32,360 bases of DNA from Phycisphaera mikurensis (GTDB lineage Bacteria > Planctomycetota > B15-G4 > JADJEK01), in assembly GCA_020723465.1 (NCBI GenBank), contig DYIW01000006.1, positions 1 to 32,360 on the forward strand, in the 5' to 3' direction. A program made the position numbers and the translations under genes. Positions 8,981 to 18,123 of the stretch are shown here, piece by piece (position 1 is the stretch's first letter; each line of letters opens with the position of its first letter). The notes under the pieces were generated by a model. It did not search any database and was not told the DNA's origin. It worked only from the letters and a program-made list of their open reading frames with translations.

Positions 8981-9471
8981 AGCGCGGCCAGGGCCCGGGC
9001 GTAGTCCGGCTCCTGCGCGATCTCCGGCACCTGCTCGGCATGCAGCACCTTGTCGCTCGCGTCGAGCACGAGCACCGCGCGCGCGCAGAGGCCGCGCAGC
9101 GGGCCATCCGTGATGCGCAGGCCATAGTCGTCGGGGAAGCTGGAGCGGAACGCGGACAGGGTCTCGGCGTTCTCGATGCCCTCGGCCGCGCAGAAGCGCC
9201 CGGCGGCGAACGGCAGGTCGCAGGAGATGTTCAGCACCACCACGCCCGGCAGGACGCTCGCCCGCTCGTGGAAGGTGCGCACCGAGGCCGCGCACACGCC
9301 GGTGTCGATGCTCGGGTAGACGTTCAGGACCTTCTTCTTGCCGGCGTAGGTCTTGAGGCTCGCCTCGGAGAGGTCGTGGCGCACCAGGGTGAAGTCGCGG
9401 GCCTTGCTGCCCTTCTTCGGCAACTGCCCGCTGGTGTGGATGGGATTGCCCTTGAGCGTGATCTCTGCCAT
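8977..9471 (-). CDS. tpx: Thiol peroxidase (atypical 2-Cys peroxiredoxin)
   Basis: 164 residues, the usual Tpx length. The peroxidatic cysteine is Cys60 in SIDTGVCAASVR and the resolving cysteine is Cys94 in CDLPFAAGRFCAAEGI, the spacing of the Tpx subgroup. The protein begins MAEITLKGNPIHTSGQLP, a typical Tpx start. It reduces lipid and other hydroperoxides using thioredoxin. A strong ribosome-binding site (GGAGG) lies 6 nt before the ATG. It overlaps the downstream flavoprotein gene by 4 nt. A short palindrome sits directly upstream of the ribosome-binding site. Confidence 0.95.
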   Translation of the reverse strand: MAEITLKGNPIHTSGQLPKKGSKARDFTLVRHDLSEASLKTYAGKKKVLNVYPSIDTGVCAASVRTFHERASVLPGVVVLNISCDLPFAAGRFCAAEGIENAETLSAFRSSFPDDYGLRITDGPLRGLCARAVLVLDASDKVLHAEQVPEIAQEPDYARALAAL

Positions 9472-9480
9472 CGCTGCCTC

Positions 9481-9499
9481 CGTCTCGCCTGTCGAGACG
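9481..9499 (-). promoter_or_regulatory. Palindrome in the tpx 5' leader
   Basis: CGTCTCG and CGAGACG form a perfect 7-bp inverted repeat separated by 5 nt, immediately upstream of the tpx ribosome-binding site. It could be an operator or a leader hairpin. High GC makes short dyads common, so the function is uncertain. Confidence 0.3.
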
Positions 9500-9588
9500 C
9501 CGTTCCTCGACGGGCCCGGCCGGAACGGCGCCGCGCCGCCGCCGGGCCGCCAGCCGGCGTCCCGATCATGCTAGCACGCGGCCGCGGC

Positions 9589-12069
<2,481 letters not shown>

Positions 12070-12078
12070 GTCGGCGTG

Positions 12079-12102
12079 CTCCGGGCAGACTGTCTGCCGG
12101 AG
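12079..12102 (-). promoter_or_regulatory. Dyad overlapping the glgP ribosome-binding site
   Basis: GCAGAC-T-GTCTGC is a perfect odd palindrome flanked by CTCCG and CGGAG arms (one extra G on one side), ending about 10 nt from the glgP ATG. It could bind a repressor or fold in the mRNA and mask the ribosome-binding site. It lies in the spacer after the upstream operon, so it may also mark that operon's end, but no T-tract follows. Confidence 0.4.
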
Positions 12103-12158
12103 CGCTTATCGGCAAGCGGCGCGCGCATCTGAAGGCGGACGGGCCGTGTTCTGCCCCG

Positions 12159-13058
12159 TCAGTCGAGCCGCGCGCTCAGGTCTCCCCGCAGGGCGAAGGG
12201 CCCGGTGTCGAAGTGCACGGTGAAGGTCAATCCGGTGGTGTCTTCCTGGCGACGCCAGGTCTTCGACAGCGCGCCTCACGTGTTCTCGAACACCACGCGG
12301 TAGATGTCCTGGTCGCGGACGTCCCTGACGGAGAACTCGGGAATGCACATCTCTCCGCCCCGCGACAGCGTAAGCACGCTGACCTTCTCGTTCCGCAGCG
12401 CGAGCGCGACCTTCACCCCCTCCTCGACCCGGGTCACGCTGAGCGCGCCGTGCATCTCGGGCGCGAACGGAAACTCAGTTTCTCCGTCCGGCGCGACCAG
12501 GATCTCCGCGCAGCCGTTCACGTCCGTGACCGAGAGGGTCCACAGGCCCGGGGAGGCGTCCCCGGACGGGCGATAGAAGCGGTAGTTGATCACCTGATAG
12601 CGGCCCGCCGGCACGGCCAAGGCGCGGCCCGCCTCGCTCGCCTGCCAGTAGAGTCGGATCTTGGGCGGGCTGCCGGAACGGATGGACTCGCGGTCCGCCT
12701 TGAGGTAGGCGCTGCCGGAAGTGGCGGGCACGCGTACGAGCCCACGCGCACGGCCCTCCGGCGGCGCGTACTTCTCGTCTACCAACACAGGCCGCTGCGT
12801 CTCGCTCGAGCGCAGGAACACGTCGAGCGCCTCCCGCACCCGCGGAGTCATCTCACCGGCGTCGATGCAGTTGGTCACGCCGTTCAGGAGGAGCCAGTCC
12901 TCGTCCTCCTTCAGCGTCGGCTCGCTGGTGCAGTGGCACGCGGCGCACGAGCGAAAGGCCTTCTTCCCCTCCTGGTAGAGCTCGGCCTGCTTATCCTCGG
13001 CCGCGACGGCGGGCGCCGCAGCGAACAGAGCGAACAGCAAGAACCTGGTCTCTCTCAT
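12159..13058 (-). CDS. Putative selenoprotein: secreted mono-haem cytochrome c with beta-rich C-terminal domain (in-frame TGA = Sec261)
   Basis: 299 codons if the TGA at 12278-12276 is read as selenocysteine; otherwise 260 residues ending FENT. Residues 1-20 are a signal peptide ending AVAA. CAACHC (38-43) is a c-type haem site; Met70 in DAGEMTPRV could be the axial ligand. Residues about 100-299 look like beta sandwich repeats of unknown family. After the TGA the same frame continues for 38 codons with neighbour-like codon use (GALSKTWRRQEDTTGLTF, then FDTGPFALRGDLSARLD) to a TGA at 12159. A hairpin with a G-starting loop 22 nt after the TGA resembles a bacterial SECIS. Alternatives are a Trp-to-stop mutation or a sequencing error. 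It is last in the ArsR operon, 9 nt after the tetrahaem cytochrome; GAGG precedes the ATG. Confidence 0.68.
12245..12278 (-). promoter_or_regulatory. Candidate bacterial SECIS hairpin after TGA at 12278-12276
   Basis: After the TGA and 16 nt comes CCTGGC-GTC-GCCAGG, a perfect 6-bp stem with a 3-nt loop whose first base is G. The loop starts 22 nt after the TGA, within the roughly 16-37 nt range known for bacterial SECIS elements and identical to the spacing in the first gene of this operon. The stem is short, so the support comes mainly from this agreement. Confidence 0.55.
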
Positions 13059-13067
13059 GGGAGTGCC

Positions 13068-13526
13068 TCATTCCAGGGAATGCGGATCGTGACAGAACAC
13101 GCAGCGTCCCGCGACCTTCTGGGCGTCGATGCGCGTCACGTGCTTCTCGGACACGTGCCGCAGGTGCTCATCGAGGCTGCCGACCTGAGGAGGGCTGGAA
13201 ACGAAGGCGCCCTGGCCGTGGCAGGAGAGGCAGAGGTCGGCCTGGCCGCGCAGCTCCATGCGCGGCCGGGGCTCGCCCGTTGCGAGCGAATGCTCCAGGC
13301 CGGCGCCGTGGCACGCTTCGCACGGCACGTCCCGGTGGCCGCCGTCGCTCCAGGGACGGTGGTGGTCGAGGTGGCAGGACGCGCAGGACGCGCTGCCCGC
13401 AAGCGCGCCGCCGGAGGCGGAACCCGCCTGCCCGGCACCGCGTGCCGGCCCGCAGGCGAAGCCCGTGGCCGCGAGCAAGAGCAGGGCGGCGAAAGGCCGC
13501 CCGCTCGCGCCCATCCGCGCCACCAC
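13068..13526 (-). CDS. Secreted tetrahaem cytochrome c
   Basis: 152 residues. An N-terminal export signal (FAALLLLAATGFAC) is followed by four CxxCH haem-binding motifs: CASCH (48-52), CEACH (69-73), CLSCH (99-103) and CVFCH (142-146). Extra His residues (LDHHRPW, GGHRD, LEHS, DEHLRHVSEKH) can serve as second axial ligands, so bis-His low-potential haems are likely, as in NrfH/NapC-fold soluble or cytochrome c3-like electron carriers. It probably transfers electrons in the periplasm. It starts 2 nt after the stop of the CUG selenoprotein gene and ends 9 nt before the next gene, so it is an integral part of the operon. The start is a GTG at 13526; an ATG at 13514 is an alternative. Confidence 0.9.
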   Translation of the reverse strand: MVARMGASGRPFAALLLLAATGFACGPARGAGQAGSASGGALAGSASCASCHLDHHRPWSDGGHRDVPCEACHGAGLEHSLATGEPRPRMELRGQADLCLSCHGQGAFVSSPPQVGSLDEHLRHVSEKHVTRIDAQKVAGRCVFCHDPHSLE

Positions 13527-13528
13527 GC

Positions 13529-14344
13529 CTAGAACACCTCGGCCGCGAGCAGCTCGCGCCGCAGCCGGTCCGCGGCCAGGGCGAGGGGCGTGCGCGGCCA
13601 GCGCTCGACGAAGGCCGACAGATCGCGGGCCAGCGCCGCGCGCGCATCGGCGTCGAGGTCGGTTGCCTGCTTGGCGCCGGCCGCCGCGGCCAGCCGCTCC
13701 AGCTCCTCGCGCGCCGGGCCGGATGCCTCCTCGAAGAGCTTCTTCCCTTCGGCGGCCGTGTCCGTTCCCGCGGCGAAGGCGAACACGGCGAGCGCCCGCG
13801 CCGCCTCCTCGCGCTTGCCGGCCTCGAGCAGGGCGCGGCCCTTCTCCAGAGCCTCATTCCAGGTCTCGGTCAGGCCAGCGAGCAGCTCGTCCAGCGCGTA
13901 GAACGCGTCCGCAATCTCCTCCGGCGCGGCCAGCCCGGCCTTCAAGGCGTTGCCGAACTCGTCGGCCAGGACCGCGTTCCCCTTGGCCAGGCCGAAGCGA
14001 TGCTTCGCCTCGACCGCGTCCTCGCCGCCGGGAGCGATCGACACCATGATGACCCGGCCCTTCTCGCCTGCGAGATCCCGGACGTCCTTCGGGAACTGCG
14101 AGTCCAGCAAGCCGAGGCTGATGACCAGCGGCACCTGGCGCGCCTTGGCCTCTTCCAGGGCGGACGCAAGACTCGCGAGCGTGCGGGTGGCCCCCACCTT
14201 GGGGGCCGGCTTCTTCGGTCCTCAGCAGCCGCCGGAGCCGGCCTTCTGCGGCGGTCCGGCGCTCTGCGCCACGGCGAGCAGCGCCGAGCCCAGCACGGCC
14301 ACGGCGATCGCCAGGGAGTGTTTGATCACCCAACGCATGTACAT
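13529..14344 (-). CDS. Putative selenoprotein: exported GCUG-motif protein (in-frame TGA = Sec41)
   Basis: 271 codons from the ATG at 14344 to a TAG, with one in-frame TGA at 14224-14222. Residues 1-29 form a clear signal peptide (MRWVIKHSLAIAVAVLGSA, ending AVAQS). Then comes a flexible Gly/Pro/Lys segment with GSGGC-Sec-GPKKP, an adjacent Cys-Sec pair. The tetrapeptide Gly-Cys-Sec-Gly is the same as the redox motif of mammalian thioredoxin reductase, a local similarity only. Residues about 55-130 (QVPLVISLGLLDSQFPKDV, RVIMVSIAP) look like an alpha/beta thioredoxin-like region lacking its own CxxC; about 140-271 is helical and Ala/Glu-rich. Starting after the TGA (GTG at 14197) would give a protein with no signal and no ribosome-binding site. 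AAGGAG lies upstream of ATG 14344, inside the end of arsR. Exact function unknown; probably a periplasmic redox or metalloid-handling protein. Confidence 0.8.
14189..14224 (-). promoter_or_regulatory. Candidate bacterial SECIS hairpin after TGA at 14224-14222
   Basis: Fourteen nt after the TGA lies GGCCCCCAAGGTGGGGGCC, a perfect 7-bp GC stem that extends with an A-U pair to 8 bp and an AGG triloop. The loop begins 22 nt after the TGA and carries a G within its first two bases, meeting the known bacterial SECIS rules (stem-loop directly downstream, loop 16-37 nt from the UGA). The hairpin lies within coding sequence (residues 47-53), as usual in bacteria. Confidence 0.75.
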
Positions 14345-14345
14345 G

Positions 14346-14738
14346 TCAACGCTCCTTGCGGCCGTTGCCGCACAGGACTTCCATGGGTACCTTCATGACC
14401 GACTTGAGCCGCCGGCCGTCCCGAGCGACGGCCGCGTCCCCGGCGAGCGCCTCCTCCAGCCAGCGCAGGCACTTGCACACGCGCGGCGGCGCGCCGGCGC
14501 CGGGCAGGCGGAAGTGGCGCCAGCGGCCGTTTCTGCGCACCCGCACCAGGCCCGCCTGACAGAGAAGCGACATGTGCCGCGACACCGTGGACGAGGCAAG
14601 GCCGAGCATCTCGATGATCTGGCAGAGGCAGAGCTCGCGGCCGCGCAGGAACATGAGGATGCGCACCCGACTCGGGTCGGACAGCGCCCGGGCGATGTTC
14701 AGCAGCTCCTGCACGCAGCGCCTCTCACACTTCGTCAT
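14346..14738 (-). CDS. ArsR/SmtB-family metalloregulator
   Basis: 130 residues with a winged helix-turn-helix: ARALSDPSRVRILMFL, then IIEMLGLASSTVSRHMSLL (recognition helix) and wing LVRVRRNGRWRHFRL. The pair Cys37-Leu-Cys39 in GRELCLCQI sits where ArsR repressors bind As(III) or other soft metals (ELCVC box); VCKCL and VLCGNG near the C-terminus offer further thiols. It could instead sense persulfide or another thiol-reactive signal. It heads the operon; its stop (14346) is 1 nt from the ATG of the GCUG protein, and the downstream ribosome-binding site lies in its last codons. A perfect dyad covers its start, so self-repression is likely. Start uncertain: ATG 14738 has no clear ribosome-binding site, while a GTG at 14714 has AGAGG upstream and would leave the dyad outside the coding region. 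Confidence 0.92.
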   Translation of the reverse strand: MTKCERRCVQELLNIARALSDPSRVRILMFLRGRELCLCQIIEMLGLASSTVSRHMSLLCQAGLVRVRRNGRWRHFRLPGAGAPPRVCKCLRWLEEALAGDAAVARDGRRLKSVMKVPMEVLCGNGRKER

Positions 14739-14751
14739 CCATCGAAGTGTG
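14726..14751 (-). promoter_or_regulatory. Probable ArsR operator
   Basis: CACACTTCG and CGAAGTGTG form a perfect 9-bp inverted repeat with an 8-nt spacer, centred on the arsR start. ArsR/SmtB repressors bind such dyads at or just upstream of their own gene. A 9-bp perfect repeat that is less GC-rich than its surroundings is unlikely by chance. The promoter would lie in the 14752-14821 stretch; I cannot define its boxes. Confidence 0.65.
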
Positions 14752-14821
14752 CACTCTACCCCGCGGCCGGTGCCAGGCCAAGGGCGCAGCGCGGAAAAGA
14801 CGCCGGACCGCGCGGGCTCCT

Positions 14822-15364
14822 TCAGGCGATGGGCGGCTTGGGCGGCTCGGTCTTGCGCCCGGAGCGCGCGCCGGCCTTCTTCAGCGCCTCGCGGCCGGAG
14901 CGGAACTCAGCCTTCTCGCCGGGCGCCTGCTGTTCGTCGATGACGTGCACCACCAGGTCCTCCCGGCGGCACAGCGGGCACATCTCCTGGAACATCTCGG
15001 CCGTGGCCGCGCCCTTCTTCGCCGCCGCCGCGATGCGGCGCACCGGCGCGAACAGCTCGCCGCAGTGAGAGCAACGCTGCATCGCGCCGCGCACCAGCAG
15101 GATCTCGCCCGGCGCCGCCGCGGCCGCCGGCGCCACCTGCAGCGCTGTCTCGGGGCAGAGCCGCTGACAGCGCGGCGCGCCCCCGCAGCCGTCGCAGCGC
15201 ACGGCGTCGAAGTAGAGGGCCGCGATCTCTCCCTCCAAAGCGCGCCGCAGCGCCCCCTTGGGGCAGCGCCGCGCGCACGCCTCGCACAGCGAGCAGGCGT
15301 CCGCGTCGACCCGCACGGCGAAGCCGCGGCCAGCGCCGCCCTGGTTCTCTCCTGCGCTTCTCAT
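14822..15364 (-). CDS. Dicluster ferredoxin with C-terminal zinc-ribbon-like domain
   Basis: 180 residues from the ATG at 15364. The first 4Fe-4S site is CSLCEACARRCP. The second, CDGCGGAPRCQRLCP, has an expanded loop of the type seen in ferredoxin-like subunits of anaerobic oxidoreductases. After an Ala-rich linker, CSHCGELF and CPLCRRE form a pair of CxxC motifs typical of a zinc ribbon or rubredoxin-like knuckle. The tail is Lys/Pro-rich. It is probably a cytoplasmic electron carrier or assembly protein; no signal peptide is seen. A longer start at 15409 lacks a ribosome-binding site. It is on the same strand as, and downstream of, the arylsulfatase, with about 60 bp between, and lies just upstream of the arsR promoter. 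Confidence 0.83.
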   Translation of the reverse strand: MRSAGENQGGAGRGFAVRVDADACSLCEACARRCPKGALRRALEGEIAALYFDAVRCDGCGGAPRCQRLCPETALQVAPAAAAAPGEILLVRGAMQRCSHCGELFAPVRRIAAAAKKGAATAEMFQEMCPLCRREDLVVHVIDEQQAPGEKAEFRSGREALKKAGARSGRKTEPPKPPIA

Positions 15365-15424
15365 GTCGCGTGCTCGCTCTCCGGCCCCGCAGGCGGCCCG
15401 ACCATACACCGGGCCGGCGTGCGG

Positions 15425-17782
15425 CTACTTCTGCTCCACCGTCACCTTGATGATCTTGCCGGTGAAGGCGTTGTCGCCAGGCTTGTAGTCGTCCGACACG
15501 CTGGTCTCGAGGTCCACGCCCACATCCGCACCTTCATCGGCCGAGAATGCGAAGGGCTGCGTCCTGGGGATCCTCCCTTCGGCGACCTTCTGCCCGTCGA
15601 CAGTCAGGATGGACCTGCCGCCCGTACCGGGCTTGGCCTCGTCCGGGATGAACTCGTACTCGATCGTGTGCTTCCCCGGTCCGAGTGCGGCGGGTGACGC
15701 GATCTTCGTACGCTCCAGTGCGAACCAGTTGTACTCGTGGTGCACCCTGCCGTCCTTTGCATACAGCGCCCAGCCGCCGAAGTAGCCCGCCTGCGCAATG
15801 ATGACGCCGTTCGTCTTCGCATCGGTCAGCTCGACCTCGGCCCTCACGGTGTGGTGCACGCCCTTCACGTTGATGAACGCGTTCTCCGTGATGCCCGTCA
15901 TGCCCGGGTAGACAGTCAGCGCCTTGCGGCCGTTCAGCAGGTCTGGGCGGCCGGCGAGGGCCGGAACGAACCGCTCCACCCGGCGATCGTCGATGGGCAG
16001 CACGTGGTTCCGCACCGCCTCCTTCATGAACAGCTCCTGCAGCTCTTTGAGCTTGTCGGGATGCTCCTGCGCCAGATCGTCGGCCTGGCTGAAGTCCTCG
16101 GCGACGTGGTACAGCTCCCACACGTCATCCTCGAGCGGCGGCAGAGGCACCATCAACCAGGGGATCGAATGCCGCGTGGCCGCCACCCAGCCGTCGTAGT
16201 AGATGGCGCGGTTGCCGAACATCTCGAAGTACTGCGTCGTCCGGCGATCCGCGGCCCGCGCGTCGTCCACGCTGTAGAGCATGGACACGCCGTCCATTGG
16301 CCGCTGTTCCACACCGTTCACCAGCCTGGGCTCAGGCACCTCGGCCGCCTCGAGCACGGTGGGCGCCACATCGATCACGTGATGGAACTGGCTGCGGATC
16401 TCCCCCTTCGCCCTGATCCCCTTCGGCCAGTGCACCACCATGCCGTTGCGCGTGCCGCCGAAGTGGCTGGCAACCTGCTTGGTCCACTGGAAGGGCGTGT
16501 CGCCCGCCCAGGCCCAGCCGATGGCGAAGTGCGGGAAGGTCGTCGGGCCGCCCCACTCCTCCAGATGGCCCATCATCTGGCTGGCGTTGCCCACGATGCC
16601 GTTCAGTGCCATCAACTCGTTGTAGGTGCCCTCCGGCCCGCCCTCGGCGCTCGCACCGTTGTCGCCCACGATGTAGAACAGGAGCGTGTTGTCCAGTTCG
16701 CCGATGGCCTCCAACTGGGCAACCAGCCGGCCCACCTCGTGGTCCGTGTGCTCGGCGAAGCCCGCGAAGGTCTCCATCTGGCGCTCGAACAGGCGCTTCT
16801 GGTCGGCGCTCATGCCATCCCAGGCCGGGATCTCCTTGGGACGCGGCGTCAGCTTGGCGCTGGCGGGAATCACGCCCATCGCCTTCTGCCGCGCGAACGT
16901 CTCCTCGCGCAGCCCGTCCCAACCACCGCTGAACCGTCCCTGGTATTTGCCAATCCACTCCTTCGGCACGTGGTGAGGAGCATGCGTCGCGCCCGTGGCG
17001 AAGTAGAGGTAGAAGGGCTTGTCCGGCGTGAGCGCCTGCTGCGCGCTCACCCAGTTGATGGCCTGGTCGGCCATGTCCGTGGTGAAGTGGTAGTCCGGGC
17101 GATGCGGCGGCTCCACGCGAACGGTGCCGTCGAAGATCGCGGGGGCCCACTGGTTGGTCTCGCCGCCGATGAAGCCGTAGAACTTGTCGAAGCCTGAGCG
17201 CGTCGGCCAGCGATCGAACGGGCCGGAGATCGAGACTTCCCACGGCGCGGTCTCGTGGTACTTGCCGAAGGCCGCCGTGCTGAAGCCGTTCTGGCGCAGG
17301 ATCTCCGCCAGCGGCGTGACGCTGTTCGGCCGCACGCCGGTGTTGCCCGGGAAAGCGGTAGCCAGCTCCATGATCGCCCCGGCGTTGTTCACGTGATGAT
17401 TGCGGCCGGTGAGCAGGGCCACCCGCGTGGGACTGCACAGAGCCGTGGTGTGGAAGCGGTTGTAGCGCAATCCGCCCTCAGCCAGCCGCTCCAGCGTGGG
17501 CATCGCGATCGGCCCACCGAACGCGCTGCTGTGGCCGAAACCGATGTCGTCGATCAGCACGATCACCACGTTGGGCGCGCCCGCGGGAGCCGTCACCTCG
17601 AAGCGCGGCGGCGCCTTGGCGTCGCGCGCATCCAGCTCGGTGATCGGCTCAAGCGCGGGCTCGTGGATCGGCAGCACCGTGCGGTCAAGGGCCGCGGGCT
17701 CCTGCGGCTGCGCCTGGCTCCACCAGCCGATCAACAGCCAGGCCGCCAGCGCACCCGCAGCACGAGGAGTGTGTCGCTTCAC
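15425..17782 (-). CDS. Secreted arylsulfatase, formylglycine type
   Basis: 785 residues from a GTG at 17782 (AGAGGA 8 nt upstream). The signal peptide MKRHTPRAAGALAAWLLIGW is followed by the sulfatase domain. NVVIVLIDDIGFGHSSAFGG supplies the metal-binding Asp pair. CSPTRVALLTGR has Cys116 in the complete C-x-P-x-R signature that is converted to formylglycine. YFATGATHAPHHVPKEW and IVGDNGASAEG are further family motifs. The length and the extra beta-rich C-terminus (about 600-785, with VDGQKVAEGRI) match the large bacterial arylsulfatases. It hydrolyses sulfate esters outside the cytoplasm. It needs a formylglycine-generating enzyme, which is not in the window. Unlike the sulfatase pair at 1498-4351 it retains the catalytic Cys. 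Confidence 0.93.
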   Translation of the reverse strand: MKRHTPRAAGALAAWLLIGWWSQAQPQEPAALDRTVLPIHEPALEPITELDARDAKAPPRFEVTAPAGAPNVVIVLIDDIGFGHSSAFGGPIAMPTLERLAEGGLRYNRFHTTALCSPTRVALLTGRNHHVNNAGAIMELATAFPGNTGVRPNSVTPLAEILRQNGFSTAAFGKYHETAPWEVSISGPFDRWPTRSGFDKFYGFIGGETNQWAPAIFDGTVRVEPPHRPDYHFTTDMADQAINWVSAQQALTPDKPFYLYFATGATHAPHHVPKEWIGKYQGRFSGGWDGLREETFARQKAMGVIPASAKLTPRPKEIPAWDGMSADQKRLFERQMETFAGFAEHTDHEVGRLVAQLEAIGELDNTLLFYIVGDNGASAEGGPEGTYNELMALNGIVGNASQMMGHLEEWGGPTTFPHFAIGWAWAGDTPFQWTKQVASHFGGTRNGMVVHWPKGIRAKGEIRSQFHHVIDVAPTVLEAAEVPEPRLVNGVEQRPMDGVSMLYSVDDARAADRRTTQYFEMFGNRAIYYDGWVAATRHSIPWLMVPLPPLEDDVWELYHVAEDFSQADDLAQEHPDKLKELQELFMKEAVRNHVLPIDDRRVERFVPALAGRPDLLNGRKALTVYPGMTGITENAFINVKGVHHTVRAEVELTDAKTNGVIIAQAGYFGGWALYAKDGRVHHEYNWFALERTKIASPAALGPGKHTIEYEFIPDEAKPGTGGRSILTVDGQKVAEGRIPRTQPFAFSADEGADVGVDLETSVSDDYKPGDNAFTGKIIKVTVEQK

Positions 17783-18123
17783 GTCGTTTTCCTCTCTTCG
17801 ACCAATCAGACCCCTTGCGGGCTTCCAGCGCGCTGCCGCCCCGTGAGGATCGGCTTCTCGCGTGGACACGAATCGGGAGTATATAGCACGGCGCGGGCCA
17901 AACGCTGGAATCTCCGCGCCGCGAGTCGTGGTCCTGGTGCCGTCTGGTCCCGGGCCCGGCGGACCCGGGTAGGGCCCACCCCCTCCGGGGCTGGGCCCCT
18001 CCCGCCTGAAGGGCGAGCCACCCCTATCGGATGTCTCTGGGTGGTGCTCGCTGTCGTGGCGGGTCCGACCTTCGGGCGGCCGTCTTGCCGCCGAACCGGA
18101 CGCGCGCAGACGCTCGCGGTCCG
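17783..18123. other. Non-coding gap between tolC-like gene and arylsulfatase
   Basis: About 340 bp with no convincing gene: reading frames here are short and have no signal or family motif. It should contain the arylsulfatase promoter near its left end and the end of the tolC-like transcript near its right end. The only clear structure is the GC-rich hairpin at 17972-17998. Confidence 0.6.
17972..17998 (-). terminator. Strong GC hairpin, possible terminator of the tolC-like gene
   Basis: GGGCCCA and TGGGCCC arms enclose CCCC and GGGG, giving a stem of about 11 bp with one bulged base and a 4-nt loop. It lies about 125 nt after the tolC-like stop codon on that gene's strand. No T-run follows, so it would be a non-canonical terminator or mRNA-stabilising hairpin. 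Confidence 0.35.

Noticed and set aside
13529-14197. Stand-alone 222-residue protein starting at GTG 14197
   Set aside because: It has no ribosome-binding site and no signal peptide, and its start falls inside the SECIS-like hairpin. The upstream frame supplies both missing elements across a TGA.
12159-14344. TGA decoded as Trp or Gly genome-wide (alternative genetic code)
   Set aside because: Many intact genes here, including the GRE, tpx and DUF3313 genes, end naturally at TGA, and the GC-rich genome is unlike the known recoding lineages. Site-specific selenocysteine fits better.
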